Source of the DNA: Paraburkholderia eburnea
Lineage (GTDB): Bacteria > Pseudomonadota > Gammaproteobacteria > Burkholderiales > Burkholderiaceae
Direction: 5' to 3'
Assembly (NCBI RefSeq): GCF_002917095.1
Contig: NZ_PQGA01000024.1
Coordinates: 1-64,000, forward strand
DNA: 64,000 nt
A program made the position numbers and the translations under genes. The notes beneath the pieces were generated by a model. That model was not told the DNA's origin, searched no databases, and worked only from the letters and a program-made list of their open reading frames with translations. Shown here piece after piece: positions 1 through 8,788 of the stretch (the stretch's first letter is position 1; the number at the start of each line of letters is the position of its first letter).

Positions 1-84
1 ATCGGGCGCGGCCACCTTCGCCAGCGAGCCACCGAATTTACCCACCGCCGTGCGTGCGGCCGAAACGATCACAATGTCAGTCAT
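1..84 (-). CDS. Acetyl-CoA acetyltransferase (thiolase), N-terminal fragment
   Basis: Only the first 28 codons lie in the window; the gene continues past position 1. The minus-strand reading begins M-T-D-I-V-I-V-S-A-A-R-T-A-V-G, which is the characteristic N-terminus of thiolase II enzymes (AtoB/PhaA type), where the stretch AARTAVGKFGG precedes the first core strand. A ribosome-binding site GGAATGGA lies just before the ATG. Thiolase II condenses two acetyl-CoA to acetoacetyl-CoA (or the reverse). The next gene on the same strand is a phasin, which suggests a role in PHB metabolism, but the catalytic Cys and His are outside the window, so the exact member cannot be fixed. Confidence 0.8.
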   Translation of the reverse strand, partial: MTDIVIVSAARTAVGKFGGSLAKVAAPD

Positions 85-349
85 TTTCCATTCCTGCATT
101 AAAAAGTCTTATTGGGGTAGCTGCATAAAAAACGGACCACACGGCGCATCAGCGACACGCTCTCGACATCCGAATGAGCGTGTCTGCATACCGTTACACA
201 AAGATGACAAAACGGGGAACATACGCAATGACGATGCGTGTTGACTCAACACGGGCTTTTAAATCGAAATTGACGCTGGCGCAGCGCAACGCCTGAGCGT
301 TGCGGCCGCGCTTGCTTCCAGAACGCCTTGAATGGCAACGCAATAACTA

Positions 350-925
350 TTATTTGGCGGCTTGAATAACCGCAGCCTCCTGCGTGGCAGGCTGCTGAAT
401 CGCTTTAGCCGTTACCGAATCCACATGATTGCGTGCCGATTCGATAGTTTGCTGCGTCAAGGTACGGAATGTTTCTGCCGCATTATTGAACGCCGCAAAG
501 GTGGAATTGAATGTCGTGAAATACGGGGCGAATCCTGCGGGGCCATTCTGCGGAAAGCTTTCTGCAAAGGCTTTCGCGCGCTCCTGCTGCGCTTCGGCCT
601 GCGCCTGGGCCGCCTGAGTCAATTCCGCCTGCGCATGCGTGGCGATATCGAAAAGCTGACGTCCGTACGATAGGGCCTTTGCGGCGGCCTGCTGTGAAGC
701 GCTCACATGCTGCGTGAACAGTTCGACGGGACTTGCGGTCTGCAACGCGCTCTTGAGCGTCGCTTCGTTTTCGGCCAGTAGTGCGCGCGTGGCCTGAAGG
801 TTCAACGCGACGACAGCTTCGACGCTTTTAAGCGCTGGCTGCGTCAATGCAAAAAATGCCGCAATGCCGGACTGGTATTGGGCCCGGAGACGATCGGATG
901 CAAATTCGTTGGGAGACTCGCTCAT
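350..925 (-). CDS. Phasin family protein (PHB granule-associated)
   Basis: A 191-residue Ala/Gln-rich protein without signal peptide or membrane segment, predicted to be almost wholly helical. The spacing of hydrophobic residues, the early F-F-A-L-T-Q-P-A-L-K region and the central A-Q-A-E-L-T-Q-A-A-Q-A-Q-A-E amphipathic stretch are typical of the Burkholderiales PhaP/phasin_2 family, which coats polyhydroxybutyrate granules and controls their size. Length agrees with the family (about 180-195 aa). The ATG is preceded by GAGG at a spacing of 8. It lies upstream of the thiolase fragment on the same strand, about 265 bp away, so it may be separately transcribed. Family assignment is firm; which of several phasin paralogues it represents is not. 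Confidence 0.85.
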   Translation of the reverse strand: MSESPNEFASDRLRAQYQSGIAAFFALTQPALKSVEAVVALNLQATRALLAENEATLKSALQTASPVELFTQHVSASQQAAAKALSYGRQLFDIATHAQAELTQAAQAQAEAQQERAKAFAESFPQNGPAGFAPYFTTFNSTFAAFNNAAETFRTLTQQTIESARNHVDSVTAKAIQQPATQEAAVIQAAK

Positions 926-1384
926 CGACTATGCCTCATGGTTAGAAATGCTAAATAGACTGACGAAATTGAGCCGCCATCCGAAGCGACTCACAACCAC
1001 TCAGACCGACAACGTCCGCGACACGCACGCTCTCGTGACAACGCAATTAGAGACTTCATTCTAAGCCATCAATTTAACAATTTTGTGCAACACACAATTA
1101 GGTGAAAACCCTGAGTCAGCACAATTCGATTCGAATCGGGTTTATTTCTTGCAGTTGTCAGGCAAATCGACACGCGCTGACGCGTCGAGGGCCGGATGCG
1201 GGATCGAGTGCGGGGTCGGATACGCTGCCCGCATACGCCCAATTCGCCGAAGTCAAAAGCGGTGAATTAGAGCGACGCGATATAGCAACTGATTTTGTCC
1301 GGCCGAATTTCCATTCCGGCTCCCCTATCTTTGATAGCTATTTTCACGTCGGGGAAACGAGTTTCGGTCAGCGTCAATGACAGA

Positions 1385-1612
1385 CTAAGTGCTGTCAGCG
1401 TAAGGGAATGTTCTGGAATCTGCGTTAATCGGCGACAACACCAAGGATTCCGAATTACTTTGCGGAATTTCGTAGTGCCCCCAAGGGCTGCCCAACACGT
1501 GTCCGTTCACGGTCATGCCGTACATCGAATACGGCGTGCCGTGATACCTGGCGCGCGTCTGCGCGGCCGATCCGGTGCAGCGCGGATCTTGCGGGCGCTC
1601 GTGGCTATCCAT
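1385..1612 (-). CDS. Small hypothetical protein (75 aa), doubtful
   Basis: This is the only plausible reading frame in the 750-bp gap between the phasin and DNA polymerase II genes (926-1674). It encodes 75 residues with no recognisable domain, signal peptide or membrane segment; the middle (around H-G-T-P-Y-S-M-Y-G-M) is Gly/Tyr-rich. GC at third positions is high in the first half and falls in the second half, so the frame may be only partly coding. There is no clear ribosome-binding site. I see nothing else in the gap apart from moderately AT-rich sequence near 1050-1150 that would suit the phasin promoter. Confidence 0.25.
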   Translation of the reverse strand: MDSHERPQDPRCTGSAAQTRARYHGTPYSMYGMTVNGHVLGSPWGHYEIPQSNSESLVLSPINADSRTFPYADST

Positions 1613-1674
1613 AAACGCTCGCCGCGCGGCGTTACAATCGCGGAAGTCCAGACAGGCCAGCGCTTAACTCTATC

Positions 1675-4065
1675 GTGACCGAGCATCAACCCGGCCTGAC
1701 GCCGGGCTTCATTCTGACCCGCCACTGGCGCGACACGCCCACGCATACCGAAGTCGATTTCTGGCTCGCGACGCCTGACGGCCCGCGGCAGTTGCGCCTG
1801 CGTGCGCAAACGTCGGTGGCCTTCGTGCCGGCCGCGCAACGCGAAGCCACCCGGCGCGCGCTCGAACGCGACAGGGGCGTCGAACTGCGCCCGCTCGATC
1901 TCAAGGACTTCCGCCAGCGCCCCGTCGTCGGGCTCTATGCGCCGCAATACCGTCAGCTCACCGGCGCGGCAAAGCGCCTCGCGAAAGCGGGCATCGACGT
2001 CTTTGAAGCCGATATCCAGCCGCCCGACCGTTACATGATGGAGCGCTTCATCACCGCACCCGTGCTGTTTCGCGGCACGCCCGACGATGCCGGCGTGCTG
2101 ATCGACGGCGAGATGAAACCCACCGTCGATTACCGGCCAGCGCTGCGGCTGGTCTCGCTCGACATCGAAACAAGCGCGCAGGGCGAACTGTATTCAATCG
2201 CGCTCGAAGGCTGCGGCCAGCGCCAGGTGTATATGCTCGCGCCGCAAAATGGCGACGCCGGCGCGATCGACTTCGATCTGGCGTACTGCGAAAACCGCGC
2301 GCAGATGCTCGAATGCCTTAACGCCTGGATGGCGCGGCACGACCCCGACGCGATCATCGGCTGGAATCTCGTACAGTTCGATCTGCGCGTGCTGCATGCG
2401 CACTCGCAGCAATACGGCGTGCCGCTGCGGCTCGGGCGCGGCGGCGCGGTCATGGAGTGGCGCGAGCACAGCATCAACCAGAACCACTATTTCGCGGCGG
2501 CGGCGGGCCGGCTCATCATCGACGGGATCGAGGCGCTGCGCTCGGCGACATGGAGCTTCCCGTCGTTCAGCCTCGAATACGTGTCGCGAACGCTGCTCGG
2601 CGAGGGCAAGGCGCTCGACAATCCGTATCAGCGCATGGACGAGATCCAGCGCCGCTTCGACGAAGACAAGCCCGCGCTCGCGCGCTACAACCTCAAGGAT
2701 TGCGAGCTGGTCACGCGGATCTTCGCGAAGACCGAACTGATGGCGTTCCTGCTGGAGCGCGCCTCGGTCACGGGCCTGCCCGTCGATCGCAGCGGCGGCT
2801 CGGTCGCGGCGTTCACGCATCTCTATCTGCCGCGTATGCATCGGCTAGGCTACGTGGCGCCCAATCTCGGCGATGTGGTGGGCGAGAACAGCCCCGGCGG
2901 CTTCGTGATGGACTCGCGGCCCGGCCTCTACGATTCGGTGCTCGTGCTCGACTACAAGAGCCTGTATCCGTCGATCATCCGCACGTTTCTGATCGACCCG
3001 GTCGGGCTGATCGAGGGCTTGCGCGCGCCCGACGACTTGCATTCCGTGCCCGGTTTTCTGGGTGCGCGATTCTCGCGCACGACGCACTGTCTGCCCGAGA
3101 TCGTGCGCCAGGTGTGGGAAGGCCGCGAGGCTGCGAAGCGGCAAAAGAATGCGCCGCTTTCGCAGGCCCTGAAGATCATCATGAACGCGTTTTATGGCGT
3201 ACTCGGCTCGACGGGTTGCCGCTTTTTCGATCCGCGCCTGGCCTCGTCGATCACGATGCGCGGTCACGAGATCATGCGCCAGACGCGCGCACTGATCGAG
3301 GCGCAAGGCTACGACGTCATCTACGGCGATACCGATTCGACCTTCGTCTGGCTCAAGCGCGCGCATTCGGAAGAGGACGCCACACGCACGGGCCGCGAAC
3401 TGGTCGCGCATGTCAATGCGTGGTGGAAGGCGGAACTGGAGAATCGATTCGGACTCCAGAGCGCTCTCGAACTGCAATTCGAGCGTCATTACTCGCGCTT
3501 TCTCATGCCCACCGTGCGCGGCGCCGAGGAAGGCAGCAAGAAGCGCTATGCGGGCCTGTCGCTGGCGAAGGACGGCAATGCCGAAGGTGGCGAAGAAGTC
3601 GTGTTCAAAGGCCTGGAAACCGTGCGCACCGACTGGACGCCGCTTGCGCAGCAGTTCCAGCGCGAACTCTACCGGCGCGTCTTCATGCGCGAGCCGCATG
3701 CGGACTATGTGCGCGATTACGTACGGCGCACGCTCGCCGGAGAGTTCGACGATCAACTCGTATTTCGCAAGCGTCTGCGGCGGCCCTTGAGCGACTACCA
3801 GCGCAACGTGCCGCCGCATGTGCGCGCGGCGCGCGTGGCCGACGAATTCAACCTTGAAAAGGGCCGCCCCCTGCAGTATCAGAACGGCGGCTGGATCAGC
3901 TACGTGATGACGACCGTAGGACCGGAGCCGCTGGAGACGCTCAGCGCGCCGCCCGATTACACGTTCTATCTCACGCGTCAGCTACAGCCTGTCGCCGATG
4001 CGATCCTGCCGTTCCTGCGCGAAGCATTCGAGACGCTGATCTCCGGGCAGGCGAGCCTCTTCTAG
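1675..4065 (+). CDS. polB: DNA polymerase II (family B)
   Basis: A 796-residue family B polymerase, close to the 783 residues of E. coli Pol II. The exonuclease I motif D-I-E-T is at about 163-166 and the exonuclease III motif Y-N-L-K-D further on; polymerase motif A (DYKSLYPS) is near 426, motif B (K-I-I-M-N-A-F-Y-G) near 500 and motif C (YGDTDS) near 550, followed by the K-K-R-Y-A-G motif. All catalytic acids are present, so both polymerase and 3'-5' proofreading activities should be intact. In enterobacteria Pol II is an SOS enzyme acting in replication restart and translesion synthesis; I see no clear LexA box here. The start is a GTG; the stop overlaps the convergent acetyltransferase gene by 4 bp. 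Confidence 0.95.
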   Translation: MTEHQPGLTPGFILTRHWRDTPTHTEVDFWLATPDGPRQLRLRAQTSVAFVPAAQREATRRALERDRGVELRPLDLKDFRQRPVVGLYAPQYRQLTGAAKRLAKAGIDVFEADIQPPDRYMMERFITAPVLFRGTPDDAGVLIDGEMKPTVDYRPALRLVSLDIETSAQGELYSIALEGCGQRQVYMLAPQNGDAGAIDFDLAYCENRAQMLECLNAWMARHDPDAIIGWNLVQFDLRVLHAHSQQYGVPLRLGRGGAVMEWREHSINQNHYFAAAAGRLIIDGIEALRSATWSFPSFSLEYVSRTLLGEGKALDNPYQRMDEIQRRFDEDKPALARYNLKDCELVTRIFAKTELMAFLLERASVTGLPVDRSGGSVAAFTHLYLPRMHRLGYVAPNLGDVVGENSPGGFVMDSRPGLYDSVLVLDYKSLYPSIIRTFLIDPVGLIEGLRAPDDLHSVPGFLGARFSRTTHCLPEIVRQVWEGREAAKRQKNAPLSQALKIIMNAFYGVLGSTGCRFFDPRLASSITMRGHEIMRQTRALIEAQGYDVIYGDTDSTFVWLKRAHSEEDATRTGRELVAHVNAWWKAELENRFGLQSALELQFERHYSRFLMPTVRGAEEGSKKRYAGLSLAKDGNAEGGEEVVFKGLETVRTDWTPLAQQFQRELYRRVFMREPHADYVRDYVRRTLAGEFDDQLVFRKRLRRPLSDYQRNVPPHVRAARVADEFNLEKGRPLQYQNGGWISYVMTTVGPEPLETLSAPPDYTFYLTRQLQPVADAILPFLREAFETLISGQASLF

Positions 4066-4664
4066 CGCGTTTCCCCGCGCGCGCCAAGCCGCGCTCGCAG
4101 GCCTTCGCGCACCTGCGGCCACTCGTCGTCGATAATACTAAAGCGCACCGAATTGCGTTTGCGCCCATCGGGCATGATGCGTTCGTGCCGCACGATACCT
4201 TCCTGCTGCGCACCGAGCCGCAGAATCGCCGCGCGGGACTTCTCGTTCAGTTCGTCGGTGGTGAATTGCACGCGCACGCACCCGAGCGTTTCAAAGGCAT
4301 AGGCCAGCAGCAGCCACTTCGCCTCGGTATTGATCGACGAGCGCTGCGCGGATGCCGCCAGCCACGTATGGCCGATTTCCAGCTTGCGATTGGCACGGTC
4401 GATCTTCCAGAAGCGCGTGCTGCCCACCACGCGGCCATCGCGCCGCACGATCGCGAACGGCATGACCGTGCCCGCGCGCTCGCCTTCGAGCGCGCGGGCG
4501 ATATAGGCGTCCACGGTCGCGGGCCCCGGCACGACGGTGACCTTGAGGTTCCAGAGTTCGCCATCGGTGGCGGCTTCGATCAGTGCGGGCGCATCGGATT
4601 CGCGCAGCGGGCGCAGTTCGACCGTTTCGCCGGTCAAGGTGGGGGTGTTACTCGTCGAATTCAT
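4062..4664 (-). CDS. GNAT family N-acetyltransferase (RimJ/RimL type)
   Basis: About 200 residues with the RimL-like acetyltransferase fold: the N-terminal L-R-P-L-R-E-S-D-A start, R-F-W-K-I-D in the centre, I-G-H-T-W-L and the terminal R-L-G-A-Q-Q-E-G-I-V-R-H motif. Such enzymes transfer acetyl groups from acetyl-CoA to N-terminal or small-molecule amines; substrate unknown. The ATG at 4664 is preferred to an upstream one at 4718 because the latter would run into the P-type ATPase gene and adds a non-conserved stretch. It lies only 10 bp downstream of that ATPase gene, so it is probably the last gene of the SPFH/ATPase operon. Its end overlaps polB. Confidence 0.85.
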   Translation of the reverse strand: MNSTSNTPTLTGETVELRPLRESDAPALIEAATDGELWNLKVTVVPGPATVDAYIARALEGERAGTVMPFAIVRRDGRVVGSTRFWKIDRANRKLEIGHTWLAASAQRSSINTEAKWLLLAYAFETLGCVRVQFTTDELNEKSRAAILRLGAQQEGIVRHERIMPDGRKRNSVRFSIIDDEWPQVREGLRARLGARGETR

Positions 4665-4674
4665 CGAATAGAAG

Positions 4675-6639
4675 TCATGCCGAGGGGCCGTCGTCGCGGC
4701 GCAGCAGGCGCCCTGCATTGGCGATCACGACGAGCGTGCCCACGTTATGAAGAATCGCGCTGGCCACGGCGCTCAGCACACCGAGCGCCGCGAGCGCGAT
4801 CACGGCCACGGTCCAGCCAAGACCGATCGCGGCATTGGTCGTCGCGATGCGGCGGCACGCGCGGCCAAGGCGAATACAGTCGGGCAGGCGGCGCAGATCG
4901 TCGGCGAGCAGCACGACATCGGCGGAAGCCACCGCGATGTCCACGCCGCGCTCACCCATCGCCACGCTGGTCGAGCCGGCCTTGATCGCCAGCACGTCGT
5001 TCAGGCCGTCGCCGACCACGAGCGGATGATGTCCCGCGTCGATCTCGGCGAGCACGTAATCGAGCTTGTCGTGCGGCAGCGCCTGCGCCACCACCGTAGC
5101 GATGCCGACTTCGCCCGCGAGCCGCCGCGCGACGCTTTCGCGGTCGCCCGTCACCAACGCCTCGCGCCCGATGCCGAGCGCGCGCAGATCGTCGAGCGCC
5201 GCGCGCGCTTCGGGGCGCAGCGTATCGGCGAAACCGAACCACGCGAGCAAACGGCCGTCGAGCGCCAGCCCCGCACACGGACCGTCGATTTCAGCGGGCG
5301 CGGCGGGCAGCGCCCGCACGTGCTGCGCGAGCAGCTCCGCGCGCCCCAGCACGGCGACACCTTCGGACGTTTGAGCAATCACGCCCAGGCCGCGCAATTC
5401 GTGCGATTCGCGCGCTTCGGCCAGCGGCGCGCCGCCGTCCACCGCGCTTTCGCGCACGAGCGCGCGGCAGACCGGATGCGCGCTGCTCACCGCGAGCCGC
5501 GCCGCCAGCTCGCGCGCCTGCGCTTCATCGACGCCGGGTTGCCATGCCGTGCGCGTGAGACGCAGCTCGCCATGCGTGAGGGTGCCGGTCTTGTCGATCA
5601 CGAGCGAGTCGATTTCGGCGATCTTGTCGAGAAACGCGGTGTTGCGAAACAGGATGCCGCGCCGCGCCCCCGCCGCGATGCCCGCGATGGCGGTCGAAGG
5701 CGCCGCCAGCACGAGCGCGCACGGGCAGGCCGCGACGATGACCGCGAGCATCGCCTGCGCGTTGGCGCTCGCGAACCAGACGATCGCCGCGATCAGCAGC
5801 ACGAGCGCGAGGTAGACGTCCATATAGCGTTCGAGCGCCTGCGTGATGGGCGGCTTGGCCGCTTCGGCGCGCTGCATCAGCTCGATGACCTTGCCGAGCG
5901 TCGACGCCTGACCGACATGCGTGATCTCGACACGCAGCGGCCCGTCCAGGTTGATCGCGCCGCCGTAGACGCTCGCGCCCTGGGCCGCGTCCTGCGGCAG
6001 CGATTCGCCCGTGATCGGGCCGTTGTCGATGCTCGAACGTCCCTCGCGCACGACGCCGTCGGCGGGAATGCGCGCGCCCGGCAGCACATCGACGAGATCG
6101 CCCTCGCGAATCGCCTCGTAAGCCACTTCCTCGATCGCCCCCGTCACGCTCACGCGCCGCACCTTGCCCGAGGTCAGGCGGCCTAGCGCGCGAATCGCTT
6201 CCTGCGAGCCCAGCACGCTGCGTTCTTCGAGCGCATGACCGAAGGTCATGACGATGGGCAGCAGCGCAGCGGTCGTCATGTCGCCCACGGCCCAGGCGCC
6301 GAGCATCGCGAGCGCGATCAGGCGGTCGGTCACGCCATGCAGGCTCGGCGATTTGAGGCTATGCCACGCGCCCGCGAATACGGGCGGCGCGACGATCAGC
6401 GAAGCCGCCGCCGCGAGCAGTTGCGCAACCGTCGCATCGCCGCGCGCGCCGGCAGGCGAGAGCCACGGCCACGCGAGCGAGAGCAGCAGCAAACCGCCCG
6501 CGAGCAGCGCCAGCAGCGTGTGGCGCGTGATCGCACGGCGCTCGGCGGCGGATAGCGCGAGCGCGGAGACTTCGTGTGCGTCGTGGCTGTCGTGCGCGGC
6601 GCTGCCGTCGTGCATGGCGGATTCGTACGGTGTCGTCAT
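4675..6639 (-). CDS. P1B-type heavy-metal-translocating ATPase
   Basis: 654 residues. There is no N-terminal metal-binding HMA domain; instead the first 25 residues are His/Asp-rich (H-D-G-S-A-A-H-D-S-H-D-A-H), a possible metal-binding tail. Actuator TGES at about 210, transmembrane CPC at 305-307, phosphorylation DKTGT at 349, the P1B hallmark H-P at 388-389 and hinge GDGLND at 543 are all visible. The usual Pro after GDGxND is replaced (N-D-V-L-A-I). In the last membrane helix the sequence is H-N-V-G-T rather than the Asp of Zn/Cd ATPases or the Ser-rich motif of Cu ATPases, so the ion cannot be named. ATG overlaps the stop of the upstream SPFH gene by 4 bp, implying translational coupling. 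Confidence 0.93.
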   Translation of the reverse strand: MTTPYESAMHDGSAAHDSHDAHEVSALALSAAERRAITRHTLLALLAGGLLLLSLAWPWLSPAGARGDATVAQLLAAAASLIVAPPVFAGAWHSLKSPSLHGVTDRLIALAMLGAWAVGDMTTAALLPIVMTFGHALEERSVLGSQEAIRALGRLTSGKVRRVSVTGAIEEVAYEAIREGDLVDVLPGARIPADGVVREGRSSIDNGPITGESLPQDAAQGASVYGGAINLDGPLRVEITHVGQASTLGKVIELMQRAEAAKPPITQALERYMDVYLALVLLIAAIVWFASANAQAMLAVIVAACPCALVLAAPSTAIAGIAAGARRGILFRNTAFLDKIAEIDSLVIDKTGTLTHGELRLTRTAWQPGVDEAQARELAARLAVSSAHPVCRALVRESAVDGGAPLAEARESHELRGLGVIAQTSEGVAVLGRAELLAQHVRALPAAPAEIDGPCAGLALDGRLLAWFGFADTLRPEARAALDDLRALGIGREALVTGDRESVARRLAGEVGIATVVAQALPHDKLDYVLAEIDAGHHPLVVGDGLNDVLAIKAGSTSVAMGERGVDIAVASADVVLLADDLRRLPDCIRLGRACRRIATTNAAIGLGWTVAVIALAALGVLSAVASAILHNVGTLVVIANAGRLLRRDDGPSA

Positions 6640-7670
6640 GGCGCGCGCCCCGGCAGAACGAGACTCGATGCGTCGTTCGGGTCGAGCGTCGTAACGCGCG
6701 CCGCCTTTGCCAGCACGGCCTGCACGCGATCGCGGTAAGCCCGCGCAACCAGCCCCGGATCATGGTTTTCGGCCAGCGCCGCTTCGAGCTGCGCGATCGT
6801 CGCGGTCTCCGCTTGCGCTTTCGCCACGCGCTCGGCGGCGTTGGCCTGGGCGTCCTGGACGATGCGGTCGGCGTTCTGCTGCGCGCCCTGGCGCGTCTTT
6901 TCGGCGACGGTGCGGGCCTGTGCGACATCGCGCTCGGCGTTCTGCATCGAGTTCAGGACGGCATTGAATGCATCGATGGCCGAAGCCGGAAAAACGGTCT
7001 GCACATCGACGCGCGCGACTTCGATGCCGAGTCCCGCGTGCACGGCGGCGAGCGCGTCCAGTTGACGCTGGATCGCGCGCGCGAGGTCGCCGCGCAACTG
7101 CTCGCGGCGCACGGCCATCTGCTGGTCGGCGGACACCATTTCGGGGCGCGCAACCAGGATCGCGTCGAGGTCGCGCTGCGCCGCCGTCTCCACCACGGCG
7201 GCGGACACCACGCGCTCGATCGCCGCGTCGAGATGCGCGAGCTGCAACGCGTAGGCGTAGGGGTCGCTCACGCGATAGAACAGCGTCGCGCTCAGTTGCA
7301 CCACGCCGTTGTCGCCCGTCAGCACGTAGCCGGAACCGGCCTCGGCGTCGCTGTCGAGGCCGAGCGTGGCCGGTGCGCCGGGGTCACGTTCAAGCGCGCT
7401 CACACGATGTTCGAGCACGCGCTGGCTGCCCGGCACGAGTTGAACCTCTTCGAAGGGGCGCGGCCAGGCCACCAGCAGCCCCGCGCCCTGCGCACGCACA
7501 TAGGCGCCGAAGCGCGTCACGACGGCGCTGCTATCGGCGGGAATGCGGCGCACGTTCGAGCTAGCCCAGGCGAGCGCCGCCACCACTGCCAGCGCGGCGA
7601 CGAACCAGAACGACAGGCGCACCGTCTGGGCGCCCGGCCCGAGCGTGGGCTGAAAACCGGGCGCGCTCAT
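6636..7670 (-). CDS. SPFH/band-7 protein, HflK-like (second small paralogue)
   Basis: 344 residues: one N-terminal membrane anchor (about residues 20-40, F-W-F-V-A-A-L-A-V-V), then an SPFH domain beginning I-P-A-D-S-S-A-V-V-T-R-F-G, and a long Ala/Gln/Arg-rich coiled coil towards the C-terminus (N-A-E-R-D-V-A-Q-A-R-T-V-A-E-K). HflK/HflC proteins form large inner-membrane cages around FtsH; these operon-linked relatives are diverged from the canonical hflKC pair, which normally sits beside hflX/hfq. The start is the ATG at 7670, which overlaps the upstream SPFH stop (4 bp); longer reading frames upstream are Arg-rich shadows. It overlaps the P-type ATPase start in the same way, so all are co-transcribed. 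Confidence 0.88.
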   Translation of the reverse strand: MSAPGFQPTLGPGAQTVRLSFWFVAALAVVAALAWASSNVRRIPADSSAVVTRFGAYVRAQGAGLLVAWPRPFEEVQLVPGSQRVLEHRVSALERDPGAPATLGLDSDAEAGSGYVLTGDNGVVQLSATLFYRVSDPYAYALQLAHLDAAIERVVSAAVVETAAQRDLDAILVARPEMVSADQQMAVRREQLRGDLARAIQRQLDALAAVHAGLGIEVARVDVQTVFPASAIDAFNAVLNSMQNAERDVAQARTVAEKTRQGAQQNADRIVQDAQANAAERVAKAQAETATIAQLEAALAENHDPGLVARAYRDRVQAVLAKAARVTTLDPNDASSLVLPGRAP

Positions 7671-8707
7671 CGGGACGGTCCGTGGCTGCGCGCGGGCGGC
7701 GCGGCGGCCGCGTTGGCGGGCGCGCCGATGCCCGGCGGCCCCTGCACGAGCGCGCGAAACGGCGCGGCATCGGTGCGCAGGATCAGGTTGGTGTTCGTGT
7801 TGACCACCGTGCCGAGCGTGTCGAGGGAACGCAGCATCGTGTAGAGCTGCGGATCGGCCGCGTAGCTCTTGCCGTAGATCGCCGCCGCGTCCTTGCGCGA
7901 TTGCGCCTCGATATCGGCGGCTTTGACGTTGGCGTCGGCGATCAGCACGCGCGCGTCGCGGTCGGCATCCGAGCGGATCTGCGCGGCTTCGCGATTGCCT
8001 TCGGCGGTGCGCTGCGCGGCCACGGTCTCGCGTTCGGCGCGCATGCGCTCGACCGTCGCCGCGAGCGTCACGGCGGGCAGCGTCAGGCGTTCCAGCCCCA
8101 CCTGCACCACATGCACGCCGTAAGCGGCATAGACCTGCGCGTCGACCTGGCGGCGCAGCGCCTCCTCGAACGCGCCGATACGCACCTGGCCGGGGTCCGT
8201 ATTGACGAGCGAGGCGAGATCGAAGCCCGCCGAAGTGGTCTGCAACGCCGAGCCGACCAGCGAGCGGATCTGCCGCGCGGCTTCGTCGGGCTCGTTGCGC
8301 ACCGCGCGCACGAAGCGGCCGATGTCGTTCGCGTTGGCGGGCACGCGCCACGCCACGTAGGCCTGCACGATGATGCGCAGCCCGTCGCGCGTGCCCACGT
8401 CCTGCAGGCCGCTCGACGTCGTATGCAGGCGCAGATCGACGGGGACCACCGCCTCGATCGGCGCGGGCAGACGCCAGGCCAGCCCCGGCTGCAGCAGCAC
8501 GCGCACCGGGTCGCCGAAGCGCGTGACGACAGCGGCTTCACCCTCTCGCACCTGCACGAAGCTGGCGACCACGAGCGCGACGATCACGCACAGCGCCGCC
8601 AGCGCCACGCGCAATGCGAAGCGCGGACGGTTCACGGGCGCGCCGGGCTGGCCGTGCGAGTGACCATGATGATGGTGATGCCCATCGGGTGTGTGTATGA
8701 AACCCAC
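7667..8707 (-). CDS. SPFH/band-7 protein, HflC-like, with His-rich N-terminus
   Basis: About 346 residues. The N-terminus contains a G-H-H-H-H-H-G-H-S-H-G stretch, then a single membrane helix (A-L-R-V-A-L-A-A-L-C-V-I-V-A-L-V) and the HflC signature V-R-E-G-E-A-A-V-V-T-R-F-G-D-P, ending in a coiled coil (T-V-E-R-M-R-A-E-R-E) and an HflC-like Y-G-K-S-Y-A-A-D-P-Q-L-Y region. The His cluster precedes the membrane and is therefore predicted to be cytoplasmic, a plausible metal-binding site linked to the ATPase encoded downstream. Start is uncertain: GTG at 8707 has AAGG about 10 bp upstream; a TTG two codons earlier (8713) is the alternative. The stop overlaps the next SPFH gene by 4 bp. Confidence 0.85.
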   Translation of the reverse strand: MGFIHTPDGHHHHHGHSHGQPGAPVNRPRFALRVALAALCVIVALVVASFVQVREGEAAVVTRFGDPVRVLLQPGLAWRLPAPIEAVVPVDLRLHTTSSGLQDVGTRDGLRIIVQAYVAWRVPANANDIGRFVRAVRNEPDEAARQIRSLVGSALQTTSAGFDLASLVNTDPGQVRIGAFEEALRRQVDAQVYAAYGVHVVQVGLERLTLPAVTLAATVERMRAERETVAAQRTAEGNREAAQIRSDADRDARVLIADANVKAADIEAQSRKDAAAIYGKSYAADPQLYTMLRSLDTLGTVVNTNTNLILRTDAAPFRALVQGPPGIGAPANAAAAPPARSHGPSR

Positions 8708-8788
8708 GTTCAAGTCACCTTGCTAAAGAATGATTGCGTTCGATGCGTGTGCAAATGCGTTTCCGAAGCGGCGCGGCAGCGTCATCGC

